DNA of 64,000 nt from positions 98,999,926 to 99,063,925 of the forward strand of contig CM056380.1 of NCBI GenBank assembly GCA_029718625.1, in the 5' to 3' direction. The position numbers and the translations under genes are program-made. The notes below the pieces were generated by a model. It had not been told where the DNA came from and searched no databases. It saw only the letters and a program-made list of their open reading frames with translations. This document shows positions 1 to 13,213 of this stretch, in pieces. Position 1 is the stretch's first letter. Every line of letters starts with the position of its first letter. The stretch is from Synaphobranchus kaupii. Lineage: Eukaryota > Chordata > Actinopteri > Anguilliformes > Synaphobranchidae.

Positions 1-411
1 CACCTCCTCCCGTGCCTTCCGAACTTCTGGGAGACGAGGTGGTGTGGATTGTGATCCATAAATTACTAGTCCTAGTCTGTACTTCTGTTGCAAGTATGTC
101 TGATTTTCTGTGCGGAAAATCGCTCTTGTCGTTGACGGTCCAGTGCGTTTGGGTTGCTCATTATGAAATTGCATGGAGCGATTGCGTTCCAACTGGCTTT
201 TTTTTTAAAGCATGAGAACAACTATTTGATTGGCTACCATAGAGACACACCTTGGACATTTAAACCCAGCCTTTTAGCAATACCGCCATCAGATGCACCA
301 AGATTGCCGTCATGAAATTACCAAATTTCTCGCCGACACGCCCTCAGAGCGATACCGCCAAGCGATTACTCTTGCGTTCACCATTGCGTTTGGTTTATTA
401 AAATAGAGCCC
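1..411 (-). mobile_element. Terminal part of a GGGCTCTATTTTAA-type DNA transposon or MITE
   Basis: Read on the minus strand, the segment begins at 411 with GGGCTCTATTTTAATAAACC and continues with GCG-rich text (AACGCAATGG, GGGCGTGTCGG, CATGACGGC). From memory this resembles the terminal region of a DNA-transposon family common in fish. The other terminus is not visible and may lie outside the window. The short reading frames here are not convincing genes. The assignment rests on recall of the terminus, not on an alignment. Confidence 0.4.
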
Positions 412-2145
412 AAAGGGTCACTTGCTGCTATCTAGCGGCAACTTCGTTATTTTTAACCTAGGGATTGGTTGTAATGATTTAGCTGCTCTAAGTTATTTTT
501 ACCAGCAGGTGTCACTAGTGTACACTGTGTTGAATGAGGGTTCGAGTAATGAATCTATTTGCGATACAATTGGCTGCAATGCCTCAGTGCTTCAGGAAGC
601 CTCATTTCGCCATCACTACAAACCTGGACACAATGGATTGAAGCAGGACTGAAATGCAGGTCTTTCATGACACGGTTTACTTTGTGACAAAGAGACTCAA
701 CATAGAACTGGGAGTTACTGGATTGTAGGAAGTTATGAAAGGATAATCCAGAAAAGTCAAGACACAATTTTAGGAATTTATTTTTCAAAATTCAGCATTC
801 TATTGGAATACAGTATTGCATTGTTTGACTCTGAGCCCTATGGCAGAGGAGTTGCACCCAGCTGTGTGAACTGGTTTGTTGGAAGGGTGTACGGGTGTAG
901 GTGGTAAGGAGGAGGGATATCAAAACCTGTAACCCCAAAGAGAACAAGTATGAAAGATGTAATTTGCTGAGACCATAAGTGTTCTGAGTCCACAGTAATT
1001 AAATCTAGTTTGGGAAAAAATCGAATTAGTGAAATTAACAAAAATGCAAATACTTCTATTTTGCATTGCCTGGAGAAAGCAGCCATAGAAAAAACAGCCT
1101 TTTTGATGCATCATCATCCATGTTCTAATGCACGTGAGTTAAGCAGCTTCTGTAGTAGTGAATGGCAATGATGACATCGTGCCACCAGAGCACGGCCAAT
1201 GAGCAGTTCTAGTATCAACCTAGTTCTTGTTAGTGTAACCTAGTATTTCAGTTGCTTTAGTGACTTGAGTCAATTTAGTCAGTTCACTATATAGATTCGT
1301 TCTGTGATTTGTTCAATGATTCATTCAGTTAGTCTTTAATTGAAAGGACCCATGTGAAGCCTGCAGCCTTCATCCGGCACAGATTGATTCCTCATGGCAG
1401 CAAAGACTGTGCTGCAGGGTAACTCAGTCTGCAGTGATGTCAAAATACATTTTAAACCCCACTCCACTTTGTGAGCGTAATTGTTATCTGTTTAAGCTGT
1501 AGGTTATACGTTAAAAAATGGAGTACAATGTGGAGACAAATATCAAAAACCTCTTGGAAAACATAATTTGGCCAAGTTTAACTTGAGTACTTTCTAACAT
1601 TAATTGTGTTTCATTAATATTGTATTATGCAATAAAACAGAACATTGTATCGCCACAATTTACATGGAAGCCGATGGTACATTGTGATTATTATTATATA
1701 AATCAAAAGAGCACAATGTACCTCATTCACAAAATATGTTTTCAATTATTTTGTTCTTAAGAAAAGTTCCTCCAAAAAAATGTGGGATTCATGAAACATG
1801 CACAGACCTTTGATTTTGGCATATCAGACGAATGATGAATGCCAATTGTTTGTAAGTTAAACGGTTCATAATTGTTCATGTTGATTAGCATAAGGAAACA
1901 CCCTAGCAGTCCCATAACAGGTATACCCACTTCAGGGACATGTGCAAATATCAGCCATTCATTGCTCACTCCCCAAGGCACGATTAGCCAAGTAATCAAA
2001 AAGCAGCAAATATGTCATTGCTACATGTTGGGTTTGTCTGCATAATAGTGGGCTTTTTATATGTTCATCAATCATCATCATCAGTCACTTTTATCATATC
2101 ATATAATGAAAATGAATTGCGTTTTCCCAACAAGGTTATTATCGC
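412..2145. other. Low-copy AT-rich DNA without a recognised gene
   Basis: Open frames here are under about 80 codons and start and stop at random. I see no splice-bounded exon, tRNA or clear repeat. Some old transposon-derived sequence may be present but unrecognised. Confidence 0.5.
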
Positions 2146-2275
2146 AAACTAAAAAAACATTATCCTAAACTGAAAACTAAACTAAAACTAGCAAACCTGT
2201 TCTTAAAACGAACTAAACCTAAGCTGAAATTGAAATCAAAATTGAAAACTACATTAAAAAGAAAAACTAGTGAAA
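2146..2275. repeat. Degenerate AACTAAA-rich low-complexity tract
   Basis: The tract is dominated by imperfect iterations of AAACTAAA, AACTGAAA and AATTGAAA words, a decayed short-period tandem repeat. It lies about 170 bp before the L2 LINE. It could be a leftover poly-A-like tail of another retroelement, but no body is recognisable upstream. Confidence 0.5.
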
Positions 2276-2446
2276 AATGTATCTTTTTGTCCAGTTCAGA
2301 GATAATGTTTCATTTGGGGGTGTAAACATTCAGTGAGTCCTCACCAATAAGATTTTTAATTAAAAAAACTCAAAGATATCCATCTTTCTCTTCACTGTAT
2401 TGGCTCTCATTAGACATATTTCATGGGAATAGAGTAGTATATGTAG

Positions 2447-5400
2447 ATGGAGGATGCAGTTCACCTAAAAGACTTGACCACTATTAAAATTGCATTATTC
2501 AATGTCCGATCCCTAAACAGCAAAGCCCTTCTCATTATCGAACTCATCTGTGATTGTAACCTGGACATTTTATGTTTGACTGAAACTTGGCAACAGCCTA
2601 ATGACTTTTCACAGTTCAACCAAGCAACTCCACCAGGATTATCCTACCTGTGTAAACCACGCACGACAGGGAAGGGTGGTGGTGTTGCAATTATATATCG
2701 ATCTGACCTTAAAAGTTATTTCTGTACCCCTGCCTTCCTCTTTTGAATGTCTGCATGTCAAATTCCTCAGGGTTCTGAACCCCTTATACTGGTTACTATA
2801 TATAGTCCTCCCAAACAATGTCCTTCTTTTCTTTCTGATCTGTCAACCTACCTAACATTCATATGCGCTCTGTCCCCAAATGTCTTACCTGTAGGTGACC
2901 TCAATATTCACCTAGATTCAGCAACTTGTGTTCTTGCCACTGATTTTCTGTCACTCCTCCACTGTTTTGATATTACGCAACATGTACACTATCCAACCCA
3001 CAACCAAGGTCATACGCTAGACCTTGTCTGCTCCACTGGTCCCCGCCCCCTTCAATCTCACCGACCTCGCCCTTCTAATATCTGACCACAAGGCAATTCT
3101 GTTTAACATTTCAGTCAATGTCACACAGGTTAAACAGCCCCGCACCATCTCATTCCGCAACCTCAAAAACATCCAACCCACTGAGCTCATGTGCACCATT
3201 AGCACCTACCCCACCCCAGCCCCGTTATCATCTCTTTCTGACCTGAACACACACTACACGGACTGTCTCTCCGCCTCCCTTGATACCATCGCACCCCTCA
3301 AGTCACGCTCCATATCCTTCACATGGTGCACCCCTGAACTCAGACTGATGAAATCGGCAGGGCGACGCCTCGAACGACTCCATAAACGATCTGGCCTCAC
3401 TATTCATCTCCATGTATACAAAGACCACCTGCTCCACTATAAGAATGCATTATCCACTGCCAGAATTCCCTACTACTCCAAAATCATCAACATTGGAAAA
3501 AAACAACCAAAAGATCCTTTTCTCCACTGTTAAAAAACTCCTGCACCCACTGAGTCACTTCCTTATAACCATTACCCCTGACCTCTGCACCTCATTTCTT
3601 ACCTTTTTTCAATCAAGAATTGACTCAATCTACCACCAGCTTCATTCCACCTCTTCCCCACCCCTCCCCTTTGGATTAATGACCCCTATGAGTTCTCCAC
3701 CAATTTTTCTGTTTTCCACCCTGTTGATGAGTCATATGTCACCAACGTCATCTCCCAATCAAAATCCTCCACATGCCAACTGGACCCCCTCCCCACTACC
3801 CTAGTCAAAACATGCCTACCTGTTCTCTGTCCCTTAACCCTTGTGTGGTGTTTGTGTTTTTGTTACTCACCCAGTGTTCGCGGGTCTGGTGGACCCACAA
3901 CATTATTGGGTTTTTAAAACAATAAAGCCATAACAATTTACGTAAAAATACTTCACAGATATTGACTTTATCTCAATTACAAGCAATATAGACAGCATAT
4001 ATGGTTAATATTGACCATTTACCTCTGCTAGATCACATTTATCAATAAAAGTGATATTTGTTTTTTGTGATAAAATGTGATTTTTGTGTTCTTTTACATG
4101 TTCATCACAGAAAATGAGCCAAGGCCAATGAGTCTCAGATTGAAAAAATGATGAATTGTATCATTTTTCTTTTAGTAAAGACTGAATACGGGTCCCACAG
4201 ACCCGAACACCACACAAGGGTTAATAACTAACATCATAAACACATCCCTAGCCACTGGAACTTTACCGCCCACTCTCAAGGTCGCTGCTGTCGCTGTCAC
4301 CCCCATCCTCAAGAAACCTGGCTCTGACCCTAATGACCTCAATAACTTCCACCAACCTCCGTTTTCTTTTCAAAACCCTCGAACGTGTTGTTGCTGCACA
4401 GCTTCAATCTCATCTGGACTCAAACCACTTCCTTGAACCACTCCAATCTGGCTTCCGTTCCTTACATAGTACTGAAACTGGACTCCTCACCATCCTCATC
4501 CTACTCGACCTCAGCTCAGCATTTGACACCATCTCCCACACACTACTACTGGAAAGACTCTTCTATTGGCATCACCGACACAGCTCTCCTTTGGTTCACT
4601 TCCTATCTCAGTAACAGACAACAATTAATCGCCCTAAAAACCCACCGGTCCAACAACACCCCCTGGTGTCCCACAGGGATCAGTTTTAGGCCCCATCTTG
4701 TTCTTCATTTACCTCCTCCCCCTTGGAAGAATCATGAGATGCCACAACATTAACTTCCACTGCTACGCCGATGACACTCAACTTTACATATCCACCAAAC
4801 CCTCTACCACTGGACCTCCCCATGAACTAACCACCTGTATTCTGGACATTGAAAACTGGATGAACCAAAACTTTCTCAAGCTAAATGGCAATAAAACAGA
4901 AATTATACTCATCGGCACCAAATCCATACTCGCCAAGTCCCATAATCCCAATATTACCATTGATGGCATAACAGTCCACCCCTCCTCCCATGTAAAAAGC
5001 CTCGGCATTATCCTGGACACTATCCTCTCATTTGAACCCCAACTCAACTCCATCACCCGAACTGCCTACTTCCACCTCCGTAACATTTCCAGACTCCGCC
5101 CTTCACTGTCCCAGTCCAGCACCAAAACACTTGTCCATGCCTTGCCCTAGATTATTGTAACTCCATCCTCTCTGGTGTCCCCTCCAAACTGCTCAATAAG
5201 CTCCAAATGGTCCAGAACTCCGCCGCCTCATCACTACCCTCTCATCACTAAACTTTCACTGGCTCCCTGTCCAATTCCGCATCAAATACAAGGTTCTCCT
5301 CCTCACGTTCAAAGCACTCCATGGATTGGCTCCCTTCTACCTCACAGATCTCCTCCTGAATTACAACCCTTCCCGATCCCTCCGCTCATCCTCTGCTGGT

Positions 5401-5565
5401 CTCCTCACCACCCCCCATTTCCGTCTCTCCACCGTTGGTTCCCGGGCCTTCAGCCACACGCCCCACCGACCGAACGCTCTCCCCCACAACATCCGGCTTC
5501 TGACCTCAATCCATCACTTCAAAAGCCAGCTCAAAATGCATCTGTTTACCCTAGCATATTCATAG
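2447..5565 (+). pseudogene. L2 ORF2 (endonuclease-reverse transcriptase), frameshifted
   Basis: The decayed coding region of the LINE, normally an endonuclease/reverse transcriptase for target-primed reverse transcription. Endonuclease motifs are readable in order: FNVRSLNSK (near 2500), LTETW (near 2578), GDLNIH (near 2896) and SDHKAI (near 3085), so the domain is nearly whole but lies in three frames. The reverse transcriptase is recognised by [23 protein letters not shown] (motif A aspartate), PQGSVLGP (motif B, needs a frame change) and [10 protein letters not shown] (motif C) between about 4440 and 4800. The C terminus keeps [20 protein letters not shown] and LRSSSAGLL, ending with a stop at 5563-5565. 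Both catalytic RT boxes survive, but at least five frame breaks prevent one product. A TTAA MITE sits in the endonuclease-RT linker. Confidence 0.85.
3838..4220. mobile_element. piggyBac-type TTAA MITE (383 bp) nested in the L2 LINE
   Basis: The insert is bounded by TTAA on both sides (3834-3837 and 4221-4224). It starts CCCTTGTGTGGTGTT and ends with the exact inverse AACACCACACAAGGG, a 15-bp perfect terminal inverted repeat. Further in, each end carries a GGGTC...GACCC-type imperfect palindrome. No transposase is encoded. Removing the insert and one TTAA leaves continuous L2 sequence, so it landed after the LINE. TTAA targets are typical of the piggyBac superfamily, which is the basis of the class assignment. 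Confidence 0.85.
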
Positions 5566-5825
5566 TCTCTGACCCAATCCCTGCACAACACCACACCCCG
5601 CCCCTCTGAACTACACCTGTTTTCTCCCTTGCCTTTCTCATCCTATGTCCCTCCCTCCCACTTTTTATTCTGCTCTACGTGATCTTTCCCCTTACTTTAT
5701 TTATTTATTTGTTTATTATTTTATTTTATTAAAATAATAAATAAATAATCCCCCTCTACTCTGTAATGCATCCTTGAGTTTCTTGAAACGCACAGATAAA
5801 TAAAATGTATTATTATTATTATTAT

Positions 5826-6818
5826 GACCCACCACAAGTTTTTGCTATGTCCTGAATAATCCATAAAAAGCACCTGCAAATTACTTTTCTCATAACAGTA
5901 ACATTAGGCCAATGGCCTTATGGTCTCCCAGAATAAGACTGATTTGTAAGAGCACTGATCTCTCAAGTAATGGATGTCATGACCGCATTGAGCGCTGCTG
6001 TACTGCCCTATAGGGCAGTGCTGCTTCAGGAAATGAAAGCTAACAACACAATGCTCAAGTTTTTCCAAGCGACACTCAGAGAGAGAGAATAGTTTTCCCC
6101 CAGTGACTGATATCATCTCTGGTTATTGCCGCCGCTAAGTGAGCGGGGGAGGTGGATGACAATGGCTTCATGAAAAATGGCAGCCCCTCGCTCTGCACCG
6201 TGCAGTCGATGCTGAGATAATGACGGTAAGGCGACTCGTATTAGACCTCAGCGTTTCCAGGGTGGGCAATGGTCACGGGATATTAATCAAATGCGACAGT
6301 TCTGGCTAATTACAGAGGCTAAAAACCCGATGATGCCTACAACTGAGCAGGGGATTGAGACGTGTGATGTAATCAGATGCATGAGCACGTTCATGCCATG
6401 GAATTTGGAGGGACTATAGCCCTTTCTGATGCATGGACGTCTATAGGAAGTTAATACTGCACTGATATCTATAGAGCTAAATTTATTATAATGGTGGTGG
6501 TCATTGGAATAAAATAAGATTAATTTGCTTCAGACAACACAGTAAATACCATTACTTCTAACAAAGTTTTGACATGCACACATTTTAGAAACTGATATAG
6601 TTATAGGTTTTGTGAATTACATTGAATTAATAGTGAATACATGGTGTTAATCATGGTTGTTAGGATGGGCAATTCTGTCAGATACACTACAGCATAAATT
6701 ACATTTTACTTTAATTAAGATACCTTTAGATTGTACCCGTATAACACAGAGGAATCCTCATCAGTAATTTTGATAACATTGCATACTGAGCAAAAGGTTA
6801 ATTTCAAAATTAACATAA
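5826..6818. other. Low-copy DNA with a complex, possibly conserved block at about 6120-6400
   Basis: No gene or repeat is recognised. The part from about 6120 to 6400 is less AT-biased and of high complexity, unlike its surroundings, but has no sustained open frame. It could be a conserved non-coding element; this is a guess from texture only. Confidence 0.3.
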
Positions 6819-6976
6819 CGCCCTCCATAATGTTTGGCTCTGTACTCCACAATTTTAGATTTGTTATCAAATAATTCACATGTGGTTAAATTACAGATTC
6901 TCAGCTTTTATTAAGGGCTATTTTTATACATTTTGGTTTCACCATGTAGAAATGACAACACTTTTTATACATAGCC
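6819..6976. mobile_element. Tc1/mariner-type non-autonomous fragment
   Basis: Text such as GCCCTCCATAATGTTTGGCT, CTGTACTCCACAATTTTAGA, TTCACATGTGGTTAAA and TTTTTATACATAGCCCC matches a recurrent fish Tc1/mariner-type repeat that I recognise from memory. A related family occurs at 21624 and 23417 in this window. Neither end is intact and no target duplication is identifiable. Confidence 0.5.
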
Positions 6977-7157
6977 CCAGCAGGGGTCGCTAGATAGCAC
7001 TGCACACGGACCCTATCTGACAGAGCCCTCCCATTCGCCAATTGCACATCGCCTTATGGAGCTACCGGCCACAATTGGCACCGGCAAGATCCAGATTCGA
7101 TCCGAGGCTCATCCATGTACCACAGTGTGGTACCCAATGAGCCACCCAGCAGCCCTC
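6977..7157 (-). mobile_element. tRNA-derived SINE-like element
   Basis: Read on the minus strand from 7157, the element opens GGGCTGCTGGGTGGCTCATT. It contains a box-A-like TGGCTCATTGGGTA and, about 40 bp later, a box-B-like GGATCGAATCT, the spacing of a tRNA-type RNA polymerase III promoter. The 3' part ends with TAGCGACCCCTGCTGG, a phrase common at the body of fish SINEs. No clear A-rich tail or target duplication is visible, so it is probably old. A tRNA gene is excluded by poor stem pairing. Confidence 0.55.
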
Positions 7158-9679
7158 TTTTTTATGTACAAGTGTTCAAATGGCATTGGGAAGCACCAGA
7201 ACTACACTGGGACAGTAACTTTCTTCCTTAACAGAGTAATAAGTAACATCAGAGAATAAGTAATAGCAGAGAATATTCCAGATTTTATTAAATAGTTCAG
7301 GTCAGTGCCTGGTCCTTGTGAATCTCCACCTAGACACTTACTGTAGACTGCATTACAGCTGGTTTTCAGTGGTGAAAGAATGGGGCCCGATTTTCTCAAA
7401 TAGACAAGCGATGAAAGGGTTTGTCCGGTAACGTACTGCATGTAAGAGCAACATTTCTTTCTGACTGCCTCTGTCTCACTCTTTGTTGTATTTTGAATTT
7501 CATCCCGACATTAAATTATTTAAATTTTACCTGAGGAAGAGAATTGTTTGAACATCTTCCTACTGAGGGAAAATCCTTAAAGGCCATAGCTAGAAGGATA
7601 AGCATCATCCTGGTGAAAACAGACCTCTCAAACAGCTACGATACCATTACTGAAATTCAAGTAGTCTTTTTCACAATAATATTTTCATAACAGCTTATAA
7701 AACCCAGCTCATTTCGGTACACTGGTTGGTAATTTAAATACGAAGCGCAGAAGCTTGCTGAGATTCAGTTATTGACACTTGAAAAATGTGAGAGGTTTTT
7801 ATTGGCACTTCAATTATGACAAATGGGCAGGAACAAACTGAAGCTCTGATTATTACAAACAAACAACTAACAAAAAAACCTGGAAACTCCCCAGCCTGAC
7901 ACAACAGCAAATGTTCCTACATTTCACTGAGAGCAGGACTCTGGGGAGAAAAATGTTTACTTTGATTTTTAATTCATTCAATCAGATGTCTCTGAGAGTG
8001 ACTTTATTACTTTTTTAGTAAAACAAATTTATGTACGGCTGAATCACACTTCCAGCTTAATATTTTACAGGGTGTTACAAATACAGAAAAAAAGTTCAAT
8101 ACACTTTATCCTTAAGGAAATTGGAACTGGGTTTTCTGTAAATCCATCTGGATGTTCACATCCCTTTATGCTGAACTAATAAGTCACACAATACGGTAGC
8201 TTCACAGACCATTGAAAGAAAAGACATCCTGGAATGCCCGTAATGGTTCTCGTCTTTTTGTAAATGCCGCTGAAAGGTGAATAACAAGAAATATGTATAG
8301 CATAATACAAGCAAATGGTAATATCGACAATAAGCTGGAATTAAAAGCACAAACATACACAGCAGTGTGGCTCCCACTGTCTCCACTCACAGAATAATTA
8401 AAGGAATGCTGACAATAAATCATTGCTTTAATCCTGCCCACATCCCACTGGTGACCTCTATCAGAAGATATCCTCTAATTTATAGCAGAGGTCACCCTCC
8501 TCCCTCTGCCTCTCTCTTTCTCCCTCTCCCTCTGTTACAGATGGCACCTTAGCCTCATCTTACACACATTGAGCTGAAATGGAAGCAATCAGAATGCTGG
8601 CATATAAGTCACGCTGAAACAGTCTATACCAGAACAGATTCGGCCAGTTTCCTTCTATTTTAAGCCAAGGGTTTTTCACATCGTAGGATAATTGTTTAAG
8701 ATAATTTTACAGTAAATGGTATTGTGCTACGCCTCTGATCGCCATACATGATGGCAAAAAAGTGAAACTTAAGTCCAAGTTTTACTGATGAATTAGCATA
8801 AAGAACAATTCAAAAGCTTTGCCTTTCTTCCCTGTGACTTGAGGAGCTGTTGCAATGCAACACGTCCTTGCAGCAATCCAGAGAGGACAGATTGGAGGAT
8901 GAACTAATTAAAAATGAAAATGAACATTAATATGTCATATGCCTTATGTGCGCTAGAAACTCCTGCTATGATGATTTTTTAAGAAAATATATTTTAAATG
9001 GCGGTTTCCTAGATTAATTTATATTCTGAAAGAACATGCATGGTTAGACAACGAAGGACAGATTTCTGCCTATTGGTGGCACTGTTGTTGCATTTTAGGC
9101 TCTGTTGTTGAACAAGATTCAAGTTTGCACTGAGGCTGGAGCTGAAACTCTTCTGATGACAGCCGGCAACACAACACTACAACTAGATGGGTTCATCAGA
9201 CAGAGCAGGAGACAGCGCTAGAAAAACGAAAGTGGTTTGTTTTAACGAATTGTGATTGCGGTATAGTCTTAATTTATGCCACCATGTTTCAAAAGCGGTA
9301 TCATTTTTATTATTATTTTGTACCTTTCATTTTCTGTCTGATCCTATTGATGCATAGACAATTTAATGAATGTTTTCACCGTCTGATAATGTCTTAAGGC
9401 ATGAGTGCATGGATGCATGTGTATGTTTGTCTTAACTGCTTTTGGTAAACTAAAGAGAGCTACATTTGCTAGACTGACAACAACTGAGTATTTCTGCAGA
9501 AAGAAGGGCCACGGGCCTCTATAATTCATGTGGCATTTACGTCTCCTTCTTTTTCAGTCTATTGGCAATGCCAAATACAAAAGATAGAGATTGATAGATT
9601 TCTTATCACAGCCCTATGAGCAAGCCTATTTTTGAAGCGTGAAAAAGTGAGTTAAAAGTTTAAATAATTCTGGCAGTTT
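7158..9679. other. Low-copy AT-rich DNA
   Basis: Random-looking open frames only. A pyrimidine-rich stretch lies at about 8485-8535. No transposon termini or exon-like signals were noted. Confidence 0.45.
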
Positions 9680-9955
9680 CTGGAGTGGCCTTGGTCCCGG
9701 AGTGCCCGTTCTGGTTTTTGTTCCAACTGACCTTAGTCACAAGAGTTTGATGTAAGATTAAAAGTCAAAGCCAGAATATTGTGAATAGTGAAATGCTGAG
9801 TGCCTTCAGCAAATGCCCACCTACATTCATTACACCTGACTAATTAAAATGAATCCAGTTATGTAGGTATAGTTATGCAGTTATCGAATGGAGCAAAAAA
9901 AACAAAAACAGGACCATCTCTGGCACTACAGGACAGGGCTGCCTACCCTTGGCCT
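9680..9955. mobile_element. Foldback MITE with degenerate inverted ends
   Basis: The left end reads CTTGGTCCCGGAGTGCCCGT then TCTGGTTTTTGTTCC. The right end, inverted, reads GCCCTGTCCTGTAGTGCCAG, then GGTCCTGTTTTTGTT. The two ends are therefore imperfect inverted copies around an AT-rich centre. This structure is typical of a small palindromic DNA element common in fish. No coding capacity. Target duplication not resolved. Confidence 0.5.
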
Positions 9956-10089
9956 AGAGATTGAACAAAAAAAAATGCAGTTCCTTGATGATATGGTTGG
10001 TGAATGCTAGGCAATAGCTTCTGTCTATCTTACATGTAGCAAGTGGCTTTCCAGTGCAGTGTACAAACAATGGTTTTTAGCAGAGGACC

Positions 10090-10300
<211 letters not shown>

Positions 10301-13053
10301 AATTGCTCCAGTGGCTCTTGGGTTCCCAGCCTTTGCCCCTCCTCTTCGCTCCTCTTCCCTCCTCTTCCTCCCCCCAATACGTGAAGTCTATGTCCCTGGG
10401 GAGAGGACATAAAAGCTATCTGCAGATCCATCAGTGCCATCCTCGTCTGGGCTGATGAGATTATTACTGCCTATGCTGAGAGGCTCATAACAGTCGTGGG
10501 CAGGTTTCGAGGTGTGGAGGTCTATGAGGCAGCTGGGCTGATAACCTACAGACACACCCTGCTCCTCTGAGCAGACATATTGCGATGAAAAGCTGGAATG
10601 GAATGGGATGGATTTAGGGTGTAGCGTTTAATTTTGTCACTGAGCAGGTAAAGACAACGGAGAGTTTGGCAATTTGCATGAGAAAAGTCACACGGTGTAG
10701 TATTTACCTGTGAATCTTCCTGAGATATAATGAGGTCCAGTTGGAATACCTTCCTCATTTTGAGCAGTGTGTCCTATTTTCCACTTATTTTCATCGCATA
10801 ATACTGAGTTAGGAAACTTTTAAATATCAAATCATGTCCTGTCAGTCCAAATCCATATAAGAACATCATATCGTCCCCAGTGGCAGGCGCGTGATGCAAA
10901 TTCCCCCCCTAACAGACAAGCCTGTTCTCTGATGGAAGCAGGGGAGAATACGGAATAGGAGTAAAGCATTCAGGCAACATTTAAACTTATGAGTTTTTTG
11001 ATGATTAATAGACAGGGTGACAAATCACAGACTGTGAGGAGCAAAGTGATCCTGTTATAAACTTCAGCTTTGCTCATCTGTGTCAAATAAAGTGTCTGTG
11101 AATTTTTTTATTTTATTTTTGGAAATGCAGCAGATTGCAGCTAAAAAACAGACTAAACCTAAAATATTTAAAAAGGTTTGTTTGTAAGGTAATTAACATG
11201 CGGCAGATGTTTATCATGCCTGGCTGGTACGGCACAAACAGTGGGATCCTTGCAGGTGCTGGTGTTGTCAGTCATCATGCAGCTGAATATTTTTTACGAG
11301 CTGAGAACTGGAAGTACAGTTTCAACCTAATTAACATAAACACCACATGCTGAGGGTTAAAACAACTGTACAACTGTTGGCTTGTCTGAAATAAGGAATG
11401 TAAAAGGCCAATCTGAATTATCTCTCACCACCACAAGCAAACAATTTATATCAACAAAAACAAAAAAAAAATCTCAGCTTCGCAGCAAAGTGTGATATTA
11501 AAAGGCTGCAGGCAGACAGAATTTCAAAACCGAATGCACGATTAAAAGAGCAACGCTGGCTCCTCTGCTCTGCAGTTTTATATTCAGCTTTGAATACAGA
11601 TTTGTCAGGGGCCACCGACAGGGGCCACATCACTGTTGCAGTGATGCCACCCACAGTCTGGAATCTTGACTGTGCTCGTCGCCAATTGTGGCCAAGAGCC
11701 CTGCATGTTTACGTACAGTTATACACAGAGCATCCAAGACGGAGGTAGCAGCCAGCATAGTATTCCCCTGCCCCCGTGGGGTAATGTGGAGATAATCATT
11801 CCTGGAATCTATCTATGGACTAATTAATATTTGTAAATTACCACTGAATTTCCTATGTACATGGAAAGAAATTTTAAAAACAAGCAAATTAATCATAGTG
11901 ATCTTGAGTGACCGTCATGGCTGCGATCTATAGGTGTGGCCTGGGGCCCTGTCTTCCCCTGGGCTTTCCTGAGATGCCCATAAAGTCTACAAGGGTCAGT
12001 TGTGAAATTGCAGAGGGAGGGAGAGAAGGTGAGTCTAATTCCAGGCCTGGGTGTAGGAATCAATGATGGAGAGCTGAAAATGCAAACAAATAGCATGACA
12101 CCCTCTCACAGCTCAACCTACAGCGGCAACCCTCCATCGTTTATGTACTGTAGATGAGGGTGGGGGGGTCACAGATATTGTAATGTGTCCATGAGTCATT
12201 GTGACAAAAAGACACAAAAATAACCTAAACATTCCAGAAAAAAAAACCGAAATGATCATTATTACAATTGCACCCTGTCTCTGGTCTGCTCACCCACCAT
12301 ACTATGATCTTAGGACTTATTGAGGATCCATGATCGTTTTATAATTTTAGCATGATTGAAGCTGAAGTCAGATACATACAACACAGAATGGCACATATTT
12401 TATGTCTTGCTTGACCTACTTAATTGTTCAGTTCATAAAAAGCTTTGACATGGTGTGGATCGAGGGAGAGAAAAAAAAAAACAGACCTCACATCATCCGA
12501 AAATGAGCATCGCTAATTATTTAAAAAGCTTCCTCCCCTCTCTCGCTCCTCTCTCTATTTTTGTGGTCTAATTTAGAGGTGTTTTGGCACCGTTTTGTGA
12601 TTAATTTTGCAAACTGTAGACCGTGTCTGCTAATGAGAACTATGCTTAATGACTGTCACATTTGCTATTTGTCAAAGGAGATTTCCCTTTCTCTGGATCC
12701 GGTTTTATGAAAAGGTTTCTCAGTTATGTCGCCCCCTTTTCTACGTGCCACCTTCATCCCACGCAGATTCCTGTTTTGTCAACATCCTTTCTGCCCGTCG
12801 ATGCGGCAGCAAGTGGGTGAGCATTTCTGAAGAGCTTTTAGAGGGATCAGCTAGGAACTCATATTCCTATGCACATAATATGGTAGCCAACTCCCCAGCA
12901 TGACAAAAACATAATACATCATGCTTCCATAACATTCACCATTGGAATAAAAAATAATAGTGTATATTCAACTGAATTGGTTCCAATGGTATAGCCTATG
13001 TGTGTTCTGGTAATAGTGTTATATCTGTGACATTGTGTTATTTTGTTGAGACC
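10301..13053. other. Low-copy DNA, two complex blocks of possible regulatory nature
   Basis: No gene found. Blocks near 10310-10760 and 12480-12900 are of higher complexity with mixed composition and no long frames. They might be conserved non-coding sequence. The rest is AT-rich and featureless to the eye. Confidence 0.3.
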
Positions 13054-13213
13054 ACGGCGGTATTTCACAAAGCAGGATTACTGAGTTAGTTGATGACTGC
13101 AACTGAGTAAAACCCGGAATAGCTCTTTTTACTTCAGTCCATGTTCCAGATTTGGAGGCTTCTGGGTTTTACTCTTGGCTAACTCAGTAATCCTGCTTTG
13201 TGAAACAGGCCCC
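13054..13213. mobile_element. Palindromic MITE (TTTCACAAAGCAGGATTACT ends)
   Basis: The left arm TTTCACAAAGCAGGATTACT followed by GAGTTAG is mirrored on the right by CTAACTCAGTAATCC and TGCTTTGTGAAA, then CAGGCCCC. The outermost left bases have decayed (CGGCGGTA versus the expected GGGCCTGT). This is a short non-coding DNA element with about 30-bp terminal inverted repeats, similar to a MITE group widespread in ray-finned fish. Confidence 0.7.

Larger units (their letters stand above)
2447..5825 (+). mobile_element. L2-clade LINE, nearly full ORF2 region, interrupted by a MITE
   Basis: A non-LTR retrotransposon in sense orientation. It contains an AP-type endonuclease at its N terminus, a reverse transcriptase, the C-terminal L2 region and a 3' tail. 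The tail ends in TTGAAACGCACAGATAAATA followed by AAATGTATTATTATTATT, the usual L2 ending. The 3' UTR contains a (TTTA)n stretch at about 5697-5750. The 5' boundary is uncertain: the ORF begins near 2447 and no clear 5' UTR is seen. The element is split at a TTAA site (3834-3837/4221-4224) by a 383-bp MITE. It is dead: several frameshifts and stops interrupt the coding sequence. Confidence 0.9.

Noticed and set aside
2447..5565. A working L2 enzyme
   Set aside because: Several frameshifts, stops and a MITE insertion break the frame even though the catalytic boxes are readable.
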